This document shows, piece after piece, positions 1-7,336 of a stretch of 10,990 nucleotides of DNA. The position numbers and the translations under genes are program-made. How positions within the stretch are numbered: position 1 is the stretch's first letter; each line of letters begins with the position of its first letter. The stretch is taken from NCBI GenBank assembly GCA_016781705.1, contig JADDPV010000031.1, positions 1-10,990 of the forward strand. The letters run 5' to 3'. The stretch comes from Rubrobacter sp. GTDB taxonomy: Bacteria > Actinomycetota > Rubrobacteria > Rubrobacterales > Rubrobacteraceae. Under the pieces are notes generated by a model that worked only from the letters and a program-made list of their open reading frames with translations, was not told the origin of the DNA and ran no database searches.

Positions 1-6
1 GTTCGG

Positions 7-1056
7 TCACGAGCTTATGTGTACCGCCTTTGAGGAACGGAGCAGTAGCGGGTTGTTCGACCAGATCCTTTGCCAGTGCTCGGCTGGGAAGCTCGCGTAG
101 GCCAGTACGTCTTCCTCGGCCTCCTCCATCAGCTCCGAGAGCCTCGCAAACCGATGCCGGAAACCGTCCGGGACTCGCCGCCATTGCTCGCGGGCGCTAT
201 GGGCATCGGGCTGGGCGAAGACGGTGCGGATGGTGGCGCCCACCATCTGCTGGGCCGCCTTGGGGACCAAAGAGAGGGCGTTCCTCATGAAGTGAACCCT
301 GCAGCGCTGCCACGAGGCCCCGACCAGGACTGCCTCGACGGCCCTCTTCAAACCGCGGTGGGCGTCGCTGGTTGCGAGCCGCACGCCCGAGAGTCCCCTC
401 GCCACCAAAGCGCAAGAAGGCGCTCCAGAAAGCACCGTCCTCGCTGGGTCCCACATCCAGGCCCAACACTTCCCTCTCGCCGGTCTGCGCGTTTACCCCT
501 ACGGCGATGACCACCGCCGCGGAGACCACCCGACCGTCCTGGCGGGCCTTCAGATAGGTGGGTCGACCCAGACGTAGGGGTAGGAGCCTTCCAGCGGCCG
601 GCTGCGAAAACGTTCGACTTCCTCGTCCAACTCCTCGCAGAGCTCGGAGACCCGACTCTTGGAGATGCCCGTCATGCCTAAAGCCTTCACCAACTCGTCC
701 ACCTTGCGAGTGGAGACGCCATGGACGTAGGCTTCCTGTACGATCGCAGCGAGTGCCCTCTCGGCACGCCTTCTCGGCTCCAAGAGCGAGGGGAAGTAGC
801 TCGAATCTCTGACCCTCGGCACCTTCAACTCAACAGCCCCGACCCTCGTGTCCCAGACTCTCTCGCGGTAGCCATTGCGCTGGCCCTTGCGTCCGAGGGT
901 ACGCTCGTGGCGGGCGGCGCCTACGTGATCCTCGACCTCCATTTCCATGATCGCCTGGGAGAGCGCGCGTACGCCCTCCTTTAAGAAGTCTGCGTCGCCC
1001 TCTACCTGCGCCTTGCGCAACAACTCCGTGAGTCCTATCCTCAACTCATCGGCCAT
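7..1056 (-). pseudogene. IS256-family transposase, frameshifted and C-terminally truncated
   Basis: This is a degraded DDE transposase of the IS256 (mutator-type) family, which moves its own element by cut-and-paste. The best start is the ATG at 1056, preceded by AAGGAG at 1073-1068 with an 11-nt spacer; it begins MADELRIGLTELL. The first frame runs to YVWVD and hits a stop at about 550. A missing base near 568 moves reading to a second frame (ATYLKARQ, then VSAAVVIAVGVN). A second slip near 405-411 moves it to a third frame (ARGLSGVRLATSDAHRG, then CRVHFMRNAL). Homology stops at SNNPL, about position 46, followed by unrelated codons and a stop at 7-9. The first two catalytic Asp residues (in YVWVD and TSDAH) are present. 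The family Glu, expected just after the NPL motif, is lost, as is the rest of the C-terminus. Family assignment is firm, and the copy cannot be active. Confidence 0.9.
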
Positions 1057-1134
1057 CGTGACGGTGTCTCCTTCGCGGTTCGCTAATCCACTTCGAGTAG
1101 GAACCACACGGTGGCCGTTTTCGTCAACGACCTC

Positions 1135-1164
1135 GGCTTCTTACACACTCAGGCGGACACTACC
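1135..1164 (-). repeat. Probable terminal sequence of the IS256-like element (inner copy)
   Basis: A 30-bp sequence about 80 bp upstream of the transposase start. Read on the minus strand it starts GGTAGTGTCCGCC and continues GAGTGTGTAAGAAGCC. Its position upstream of the gene and its near-identical neighbour at 1199-1228 suggest that it is the transposon end next to the transposase start. The opposite end lies outside the surviving part of the element, so terminal inverted repetition cannot be confirmed here. Confidence 0.6.
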
Positions 1165-1198
1165 TCACCGGGCTGCCATTCTTGCAGAGAGTCAAGTG

Positions 1199-1228
1199 TG
1201 CTTTTTACACACTTACGCGGACACTACC
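1199..1228 (-). repeat. Second, directly repeated copy of the IS256-like end
   Basis: This copy matches the one at 1135-1164 at 26 of 30 positions, in the same orientation, with 34 bp between the two. A single insertion sequence has only one end on this side. The second copy is therefore best read as the solo end of an earlier related insertion, or as a product of one-ended or nested transposition. Confidence 0.6.
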
Positions 1229-1524
1229 CCAGCGAACGAGACGAGTGGCTGAGAGCCGCCTGGAGGGTAACCGTGGAGAACCGGGGGCCAAGGCAAAGGC
1301 TCGACGCAGAGGGTATTTTTCGACGCCAGAGTATGCATTTCTTAACCGAGGGTGAAATCCCGGTCGCAGAGGGGGCCTGCGATGGCAATAATCGGCCTCC
1401 TCGCCAAACGGTGTTCTGAAGGGCCCGCTGGCGGGGCAGGGCGGGAAGCGACCAGATCAACAAGAAGCTATCGATGCGGGCACAGAGGCGCGTGGCACTG
1501 AATCCACTGGAGGAAAGGGCTGCG
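1229..1524. other. Intergenic region between IS remnant and operon
   Basis: About 296 bp with no convincing gene. It must hold the promoter of the downstream operon unless transcription enters from the IS remnant, but no clear -35/-10 pair stands out. A relatively AT-rich patch at about 1313-1343 is the most promoter-like part. A CTGAGA string at 1249-1254 resembles one piece of a TPP riboswitch, but the other conserved pieces are absent. Confidence 0.4.
1509..1514 (+). promoter_or_regulatory. Ribosome binding site of the first receiver gene
   Basis: GGAGGA lies 10 nt before the ATG at 1525. It supports that start over the longer reading from 1474, which has no such site and would add 17 residues outside the receiver fold. 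Confidence 0.65.
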
Positions 1525-1938
1525 ATGGACACAGGCGAAAGCTCTGAGAGCCGCAGGCACAAGGTCCTCGTCGTGGATGACGACGAGAGGCTTCTGGCGC
1601 TGGTACGCCTGGCCCTGAGCAAGAACGGCGTGGACGTGGAGACGGCGGTGACTCCCGCAGAGGCGTTGGAGGTCTTCGAGGAGAGGGCGCCGGATCTGGT
1701 GGTCCTCGACGTCATCATGCCGGACCTCTCCGGCTGGGAGGTGCTGCGCCGGATCCGGGAGTCCAGCGACGTGGCCGTGATGCTCCTGAGCGGGCGCGAC
1801 TCCGAGGTGGACAAGGCGCGCGGCCTCGACCTCGGGGCCGACGACTACCTCACCAAGCCGTTCAGCTTCATGGAGTTCGAGGCGCGCGTGCGCGCCCTGT
1901 TGCGCCGGGTGGGACCCGGTGAGCGGGGGGAAATCTAG
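1525..1938 (+). CDS. Stand-alone response-regulator receiver protein
   Basis: A 137-residue phospho-receiver (CheY/OmpR-type REC fold) that accepts a phosphoryl group from a histidine. The acidic pocket is in VLVVDDDE (about residues 14-21). The phosphoacceptor Asp62 is in VVLDVIMPD, the switch Ser89 in LLSGRD and the conserved Lys111 in LTKPFS. The end, VRALLRR then a short tail, is where an OmpR-family regulator would pass into its winged-helix DNA-binding domain. Here the protein stops, and the next gene starts 3 nt later, so there is no output domain. All catalytic residues are present, so it should be phosphorylatable. As first gene of the operon it may be an acceptor or sink in a phosphorelay with the transporter-borne DHp domain and the kinase and receiver downstream, which is inference. 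Alternatively it is a truncated OmpR-family regulator. Confidence 0.85.
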   Translation: MDTGESSESRRHKVLVVDDDERLLALVRLALSKNGVDVETAVTPAEALEVFEERAPDLVVLDVIMPDLSGWEVLRRIRESSDVAVMLLSGRDSEVDKARGLDLGADDYLTKPFSFMEFEARVRALLRRVGPGERGEI

Positions 1939-1941
1939 GCT

Positions 1942-2837
1942 ATGGGCAACACTACAGTAGCCGTGCTTGTCGAGCAGCGGCACCTAAAAAACCGGGCGCT
2001 CATCGAGACGTGCGAGGCCCTGGAGGCCGCTGGGTACAGCGTCCCACTGATCGTGCCGGAAGAGGGGCGTCTGTTCGACGTCCCGTCGGAAGCGCCGCCG
2101 TGGGACGCGGTGTTGAGCCGGGGGCGCGACCTCGCCGGGCTCGGGCTGCTGGCGGCGGCCTCGGCCTTAGGAGTTCTCGCCATAAACACGCCCAGGTCCA
2201 TAGAGCTGGTGCGGAACAAGATCGTCATGCAGGCCATCCTGCATCAGCACGGCCTGCCGCTTCCGAAGACCTGGTTCGCCGCCGACGCCTCGGCCTTCCG
2301 CGAGATACCCCCCGAACAGTACCCCCTGGTCGTCAAACCTTACGATGGAGATGGCTCGCGCGGGATCTCTCTTCTTTCACAAGCGGAGGACGTAGAAGAT
2401 CTTCCCCCCTTTCCGGACGGAGCTCTCTCTATCTGGCCCAGGAGCTTCTGGAGAACGACGGGTGGGATCTGAAGCTCTACGGCATCGGGACGAAGGTGTG
2501 GGCGGTACGCAAGCCCTCGCCGGTCAACTTCCAAGGACCGGGGCCCGCGGTGATAAAACCGTCCAAAGGGGCGGAGCTGGTGAAGCTCGACTCGCAACTG
2601 AGGGACATATCACTCACCTGCGGAAGGGCCTGCGGGCTGGAGCTGTGGGGAGTGGACGTGGCGATGACGCCGGACGGTCCCTACGTGATCGAGGTAAACG
2701 ACTTCCCGACCTACTCCGCCGTGCCGGAGGCGGGCGAGGAGATCGCCCGCTACGTTCTCACGAAGGTTGAGATGGAGTCCGTTGTGCGCGAGGCCGGTCG
2801 CAACTCGTTGAGCTCTATGGTGCGTGGTCTCTCATGA
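1942..2837 (+). pseudogene. RimK-like ATP-grasp ligase, broken by a CT-repeat frameshift
   Basis: ATP-grasp ligases activate a carboxylate with ATP and join it to an amine. The first frame (ATG 1942, 3 nt after the preceding stop) covers the N-terminal lobe and the ATP-binding strand PLVVKPYDGDGSRG (Lys132 with a glycine-rich loop). It then runs out of phase and stops at about 2472. The C-terminal half continues in another frame from about 2431: YLAQELLENDGWDLKLYG, later WGVDVAMTPDG and the metal-binding YVIEVNDFP (Glu, Asn). The switch falls in GCTCTCTCTAT. Removing one CT gives DGALYLAQELL and a single protein of about 297 residues, the normal length for the family. The stop overlaps the next gene by ATGA. 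It could be a true pseudogene, a reversible slippage switch or a sequencing error. The layout resembles the two ATP-grasp genes downstream, but its motifs are the most divergent. Confidence 0.85.
2423..2430 (+). repeat. (CT)4 dinucleotide repeat at the frameshift
   Basis: Four CT units at the exact point where the ATP-grasp reading frame changes. Three units would restore a continuous protein. The repeat is short, so replication slippage is possible but not expected to be frequent. Confidence 0.75.
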
Positions 2838-3694
2838 ACGACGCGTTGGACGGCCTGCGTATCGGCTTCCTCTGCAACCAGCACCCCACCGCCGGACGCA
2901 GCGGCTCCCTCTTCGAGCGTCTCGCCCCGCTGCTGCGCGAGAGGGGCGCGCGGGTCGAGGCGGTACACGGCGAGGACGGCTCCTTCCGGCTCAACGAGCG
3001 CCCCTCGTGGGACCTGACGGTGCTCAAGTCCGAGTCCGCTGCGGCGTTGCACCTGGCCGCCGCCGCGGAAGCTCATGGCGTGCCCTCTTTGAACTCCGCG
3101 GAGGCGACCCGCGTGGCGGAAGACAGGCTGGCGAGCGCGGCCATCCTGCGCCGCGCCGGACTGCCGGTTCCCGCGTTCTGCTTCGCGTACCTCGGCCCCA
3201 ACCGGGCGCGATCAATCAGGGCGCGTTTCGGGTCATGGGTCAACCGAACCCTGATCCTGAAGCCCGCTTGCGGCCACCAGGGAGCGGGGCTGTGGACCGC
3301 GGAAGCCGGGGAGATCGAAGAGTTGGCCGTCAGGATGCCGTCGGGGCCGTACCTCGTCATGGAGAAGGTTCCGCACGAAGGCGACGACCTGAAGGTGTAC
3401 GTGGCGGGCGGGTGGATGGCGGCTATCGAGCGCCCGTTCCCGGCGCGCGGCCTGCAAGAGAAGCTCGGGCGCCCGGCGGATGTACCCGAGGAAGTAGCCG
3501 CCGCGGCGCGTGAGGCGGGCCGACTGCTCGGGCTCACCTGCTACGGCTGCGACTTCGTGCGGGGGCCGGAAGGCTGGTCGCTCGTGGACACGAACGCCTT
3601 CCCCGGCTACAAGGGACTCGAAGGCGCGCCCGAGGCGCTGGCGGCCGAGATCGAGCGCGCCGCGGAAGAACGCGCGATGGAGGAGGTGCTGTGA
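2834..3694 (+). CDS. RimK-like ATP-grasp ligase (second of three)
   Basis: A 286-residue ATP-grasp protein of RimK-like type, expected to form an amide bond through an acyl-phosphate intermediate in the cytoplasm. Visible motifs are LILKPACGHQGAG (ATP-binding Lys143 and glycine-rich loop, about 140-151), YLVMEKVP with Glu177 at the hinge, DDLKVYVAGG (184-193), CYGCDFV with Asp240, and the metal-binding LVDTNAFPGYKG (Asp252, Asn254). The N-terminal 110 residues form the usual pre-grasp lobe, with VLKSES and the LRRAGLPVP lead-in shared with the other two copies. The start overlaps the preceding gene by ATGA and the stop overlaps the next gene by GTGA, so translation is probably coupled. The substrates are unknown. 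A precise RimK, LysX or D-Ala-D-Ala ligase label is not justified. Confidence 0.88.
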   Translation: MNDALDGLRIGFLCNQHPTAGRSGSLFERLAPLLRERGARVEAVHGEDGSFRLNERPSWDLTVLKSESAAALHLAAAAEAHGVPSLNSAEATRVAEDRLASAAILRRAGLPVPAFCFAYLGPNRARSIRARFGSWVNRTLILKPACGHQGAGLWTAEAGEIEELAVRMPSGPYLVMEKVPHEGDDLKVYVAGGWMAAIERPFPARGLQEKLGRPADVPEEVAAAAREAGRLLGLTCYGCDFVRGPEGWSLVDTNAFPGYKGLEGAPEALAAEIERAAEERAMEEVL

Positions 3695-4881
3695 CGGGCG
3701 CGCCGCGGTGCCTGGTGATGGGGGCGGGCCGCGTGGCTGGCGGCCACTTTGCGCCGCTGCTCGAAGGCGCAGGGTGGAAGACCACCCTCGTGTGCCGCAA
3801 CGGGGAGGTCCGCGAGGCGATCAACGAAGGCGGTGGCCTGTGGCTCAGGACGGTGGGCGGCGGTGCGGAGGACCGCTGGGTCGGCGGCGTCTCGGCGGTT
3901 TCTCGGGAAGGGACGGAGCTGGCGAATCTCGCGGCGGAGGCGAGTCTCGTCGCAACGGCGGTCGGACCGACTTCGCTCCGCGACGTGGGCCGGACGCTAG
4001 CTCCAGCACTGCGACACCGGCTCGAGACCACTGGCAGGCCCGTCAACGTCATCGCCTTCGAGAACAGCCCCCGGAGCGCGCAGCTATTCGCCGCGGGCAT
4101 TATCGAGGCCGAACCCGCCCTGGCCCGCGAGGTCGGGAGGAGGGTCGGGATCGGCGGGGCTGCGCTGTGGCGCACCGTCTCGAAGCGCGACATCACCCCG
4201 GAGGGGATGCGCTTCGACGCCAACCGCGAGGATGACTGCTACGTGGACGGCGCCTCCCTCGTTCCGGGGCTGCCCCCGCTCGACGGGTCGGTGCCCGGAC
4301 TCACGCTCGTCCGTTCCTTCAATGACCGGATGGTGGAGAAGCTCTGGATCTTCAACGCCGGGCACGCGGCGGCGGCGTACCTCGGCTGGCACGCCGGGTG
4401 CGAGAGGCTGGATGAGGCGATGGAGCAGCCGGAGATCTGCGACACTGTGACCGCGGTCGTGGAGGAGGCCGGAGCCGCCTTCAAATTCTATCTGGACTCC
4501 CGACCCGGCTCCGAGCCCATCCCTCCGCACTCCGCCGAGAAGATCCTGTCCCTCTACCTCGACCCTGCTCTACGCGACCCGATCTCCCGCGTAGGGCGCG
4601 AGCCGCGCCGCAAGCTCGGCCACGACGACCGCTTGATCGGGCCCGCCGTGGCGGCGACGGCTGCCGGTTTCGAGCCGTTCGCGCTCGCCGGAGCCGCCGC
4701 CGCGGCCCTCGGCTACGCCGAGCCCAACGACCCGCAGGCTCTGGACCTTCAGCGCGAGGTCTCACTTCTGGGACCCGACGAGGTGCTCGCCACTGTCGGC
4801 ACGCTGGATCGGCACGACGAGCTGACGCGCCTGATCTCCGGGCGCTTCCGTGAGCGCATGAGCAGGGGGGTGGCGCGCTGA
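3691..4881 (+). CDS. Mannitol-1-phosphate 5-dehydrogenase-like polyol dehydrogenase
   Basis: A 396-residue member of the polyol-specific long-chain dehydrogenase family, which interconverts a sugar (phosphate) ketone and a polyol with NAD(H). The N-terminal Rossmann loop is GAGRVAGGHF (residues 11-20). VNVIAFENSPRSAQ (118-131) matches the MtlD-type INVIACEN region. The catalytic signature K-x4-N-x2-H is complete at Lys217, Asn222 and His225, within EKLWIFNAGHAAAAYLG, which resembles the KL..NxGHAxxAYLG block of MtlD. Its length is near that of E. coli MtlD (382). The GTG start overlaps the previous stop, with GGAGGAGG just upstream. No mannitol PTS gene is nearby. Sitting between ATP-grasp ligases, it more likely makes or modifies a building block than serves mannitol catabolism, which is inference. 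The exact substrate is unknown, so no gene symbol is given. Confidence 0.8.
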   Translation: MTGAPRCLVMGAGRVAGGHFAPLLEGAGWKTTLVCRNGEVREAINEGGGLWLRTVGGGAEDRWVGGVSAVSREGTELANLAAEASLVATAVGPTSLRDVGRTLAPALRHRLETTGRPVNVIAFENSPRSAQLFAAGIIEAEPALAREVGRRVGIGGAALWRTVSKRDITPEGMRFDANREDDCYVDGASLVPGLPPLDGSVPGLTLVRSFNDRMVEKLWIFNAGHAAAAYLGWHAGCERLDEAMEQPEICDTVTAVVEEAGAAFKFYLDSRPGSEPIPPHSAEKILSLYLDPALRDPISRVGREPRRKLGHDDRLIGPAVAATAAGFEPFALAGAAAAALGYAEPNDPQALDLQREVSLLGPDEVLATVGTLDRHDELTRLISGRFRERMSRGVAR

Positions 4882-4895
4882 CCCGCGGAGCCCGC

Positions 4896-5720
4896 ATGGA
4901 GCTGTGGGTCGAGGAGCGCGGCGGAGAGCCCGCCGTGAACCCCGTGATGCGCTCGCTCCTGGAGAATCTCGCCGCCACCGGAGCCGACGTCTCCGTCCGG
5001 GTGCCGGAGCGCGAACTCTACGAACCCTCGCAGACATCCCGTCCGCGCCTTGTCCTGCTCAAGTCCGCCACCGACCTCGCCCTCTCTCGCGCCGTCGCCG
5101 AGGAGGGAGGTGGCATGGCGTTCTTGAACCCCGCCCGCGCGACCTTCCGGGTCCACGACAAGGCCGATACGGCGGCCCGCCTGGCCGCCGCCGGGCTGCC
5201 CATCCCGGAGACGTTTCTGTTCGGTGCGAACACGGGTGCTGACCTGCCCGCTACAGACGGAGGGTGGGTCGTAAAGCCGGTGCGTGGGGTCCACGGGCGT
5301 GGGGTCACGTTCCACGAGGGCGCCGCGCCGCTCGTCGTTCCGGCGGAGATCGAGGACGGTCACTCGTTCGTGACGGACGACGGGACCCGGCTGCTTCAGC
5401 GCCGCGTGGGTGGCGAGGAGGCTGACGTCAAGGTCTACGTCGCGGACGGGCGGTGCTTTGCCGGAGAGAAACTCTTCGGCGCGAGGAGCTTCGCCAGGGA
5501 CGAGATCTCACCCGTGGACCTGGGCCGTCGGACGGAGGAGATCGTCCTGGTGGCGGGCGAGGCCCTTGGGTTGTCCTGCTTCGGGGTGGACCTGAGGTTC
5601 GACGGGGACGAGCCGGTCATCATAGACGCCAATCCGTTCCCCGGCTACCGAGGCTTCCCGGAGGCGGTCGGGGCTCTGCTCGCGGAGGTCGGGCGGGCGC
5701 TGGAGGGCGCGTGTCGCTGA
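4896..5720 (+). CDS. RimK-like ATP-grasp ligase (third of three)
   Basis: A 274-residue ATP-grasp protein, closest in motif detail to the ligase at 2834-3694. It shows VLLKSATD (53-60), the lead-in LAAAGLPIPETFLFG, the ATP-binding GGWVVKPVRGVHGRG (Lys127 and glycine-rich loop), ADVKVYVADG (176-185), LSCFGVDLRFDG with Asp232, and the metal-binding VIIDANPFPGYRG (Asp244, Asn246). The matching DxNxFPGYxG end in both proteins argues for gene duplication. The ATG at 4896 has GGAG 6 nt upstream and lies 14 nt after the dehydrogenase stop. Its end overlaps the transporter start by 10 nt. It is expected to join a carboxylate to an amine using ATP; the partners are unknown. Confidence 0.88.
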   Translation: MELWVEERGGEPAVNPVMRSLLENLAATGADVSVRVPERELYEPSQTSRPRLVLLKSATDLALSRAVAEEGGGMAFLNPARATFRVHDKADTAARLAAAGLPIPETFLFGANTGADLPATDGGWVVKPVRGVHGRGVTFHEGAAPLVVPAEIEDGHSFVTDDGTRLLQRRVGGEEADVKVYVADGRCFAGEKLFGARSFARDEISPVDLGRRTEEIVLVAGEALGLSCFGVDLRFDGDEPVIIDANPFPGYRGFPEAVGALLAEVGRALEGACR

Positions 5721-7336
5721 GGGCGCGTCGTCCGCGCATCGCGGTCGCGACGGTCGTCGCCGAGGGATTCCTGGGGCGGCTCGCGTTCGGGATGGTCAGC
5801 TTCGCGCTCCCGCTCTACGCATACAGCATCGGGCTCTCGGTGGCCCAGATCGGGTTGCTCGTCAGCCTGCGGACGGTCCTCGTGCTGCCGCTCAAGCCGG
5901 TGGCCGGATGGCTTGCGGACCGCATCGGAGTGCGCGCGGTCTACACCTTGGGGGCGCTGGCGCGGGTGGTCGCGGCGGCGGCTTTGATCTTCTCGGGCAG
6001 CTTCCTCGGGCTCGCGCTGGTGCGGGCGTTGCAGGGAGCGAGCGCGGCCGGCAGGGAGGTCGCCTCCCTCGGCGTCATCGTGCGCGACGCCGAGGGACGG
6101 GTCGGGACGGCCTACAGCCTCTACTCCAGCTTCAAAAGCACCGGCAGCGTCGCGGGGGCGGGGCTCGCCGGCATCCTGATATCGGCCACGGGCAGCGACT
6201 ACCGGCTGCTCTTTACCATCATCCTCATCATGTCCGTCCCACCGATGGTCGCCGCCTGGTTCGGGCTGCGCGAGGTCGCCGGGGAAGGGAAGGAGGCACG
6301 CGAGGAAGAGCCGGAGGAGGAGATGGTCCGGGAGGGAGGGGTGAGGGAGACGCTGGCGATGCTGCGGGAGTTCGCGGGCCCGGCGTCGGTAGGGATGCTG
6401 GTGGTGACGAGCGCGTACATGGTCCACGGCATCTTCCCGGTGCTCGCCACGCAGTACGCGGGGCTCTCGGAGGCGCAGGCCGGGGTCATCTACAGCTTGT
6501 CCGCGGCGGTCTTCCTCTTCTCCGGGCCGGCGTTCGGCTGGATCACGGACCGGCGCGGACGGACGTTCGGGCTCATCTGGCGCTCGGCCGCCAACATCGG
6601 CTCCTCGTTCCTCTACCTCCTGAGCCCGACCTTCCTCGGGCTCGCCTTCGCGCGTACGGTGGACGACTCAGGCAAGGCCGCCTTCAAGCCCGCGTGGGCC
6701 TCGGCGGTGGCCGAGATCTCCGCCGCCGACCCCAAGCGCCGCGGCAAGCGCCTCGGTGTCCTCGATACTTCGCAAAGCCTCGGCGAAGCGGTCGGACCCG
6801 CGCTCGCCGGTCTACTCTGGCAGACGGGCGGCATACTCGCCCTGTTCGCCGTCCGAATCGTCGTCGCCGTGGTCGCCGAAGTGGCGGCCCTGAAGGTGTT
6901 CGGGGAGTTGAAGGGGCTTCGCCTCTCGCCCTCGGCGCGGCTCACGTCGGCTTCTTACGCGCTCCCTCCGGCGCTGGGGCTCGTGGCGGCCTGGGGTTGG
7001 ATCTGGTACGCGGGCCGCGGGGGCTCCGGCGCCTCGCAGACGGACCTCGTCATAGGAGGCGCGGTCGTGTTGGCCGGCAGCCTGATTGGGGCATTCGCCG
7101 GAGGGTACGCTCATGCGGCGGAGCGCCGGGCGGCCAGGAAGGATGAGGAGCGGGCGCTCGGAGACCTCGCGCACGACCTGCGCGGGCAGCTGACGGTGAT
7201 TCGGGGCGAGGTCGAGCTCGTCCTGGCGCGAGAGGACACCGAAGACGGGGAGCGGACGCGCAGCGCCGAGTCGGTACTCCAGGAGTTGGAGCGTATAGAG
7301 GAGATCGTCCGCAAACGGCGCGAGGGGGCGTCCTAG
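5711..7336 (+). CDS. MFS transporter fused to two extra TM helices and a HisKA/DHp domain
   Basis: A 541-residue protein from the GTG at 5711, which has GGAGGG just upstream. Longer upstream reading is out-of-frame shadow of the ligase gene. Residues 10-400 are a 12-helix major facilitator with motif A after TM2 (GWLADRIGVR, 66-75) and its repeat after TM8 (GWITDRRGR, 276-284), joined by an acidic central loop (about 190-215). Two further membrane segments follow (about 416-434 and 445-466). A cytoplasmic DHp helix pair then begins DLAHDLRGQLTVIRGEVEL, with phosphoacceptor-type His488, and ends at 541. This block aligns with VSHELRTPLTVLKGNAEL of the neighbouring kinase. There is no HATPase domain, so it cannot phosphorylate itself. 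The usual TP after HxLR is GQ. The transporter part probably exports the pathway product. The DHp part may be a phosphotransfer or docking module, as in Spo0B. Confidence 0.85.
   Translation: MSLRARRPRIAVATVVAEGFLGRLAFGMVSFALPLYAYSIGLSVAQIGLLVSLRTVLVLPLKPVAGWLADRIGVRAVYTLGALARVVAAAALIFSGSFLGLALVRALQGASAAGREVASLGVIVRDAEGRVGTAYSLYSSFKSTGSVAGAGLAGILISATGSDYRLLFTIILIMSVPPMVAAWFGLREVAGEGKEAREEEPEEEMVREGGVRETLAMLREFAGPASVGMLVVTSAYMVHGIFPVLATQYAGLSEAQAGVIYSLSAAVFLFSGPAFGWITDRRGRTFGLIWRSAANIGSSFLYLLSPTFLGLAFARTVDDSGKAAFKPAWASAVAEISAADPKRRGKRLGVLDTSQSLGEAVGPALAGLLWQTGGILALFAVRIVVAVVAEVAALKVFGELKGLRLSPSARLTSASYALPPALGLVAAWGWIWYAGRGGSGASQTDLVIGGAVVLAGSLIGAFAGGYAHAAERRAARKDEERALGDLAHDLRGQLTVIRGEVELVLAREDTEDGERTRSAESVLQELERIEEIVRKRREGAS

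Noticed and set aside
1240..1330. Possible riboswitch ahead of the receiver operon (CTGAGA as in TPP elements, purine-rich leader)
   Set aside because: Only one six-base piece matches. The partner conserved segments and a consistent fold are not visible.
2010..2430. First half of the plus-strand frame that contains the C-terminal ATP-grasp motifs
   Set aside because: Upstream of about 2431 this frame is Arg-rich shadow sequence. The real N-terminal half lies in the frame starting at 1942.
5453..5710. Upstream extension of the MFS reading frame
   Set aside because: The 86 extra codons overlap the ATP-grasp gene, which has clear motifs there, and are Arg/Gly-rich low-information sequence. GTG 5711 with GGAGGG just before it and the hydrophobic start of TM1 fit better.
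5908..7146. Plus-strand 412-codon frame inside the transporter gene
   Set aside because: Gly/Arg-rich shadow of the MFS gene, with no motifs and an implausible composition.
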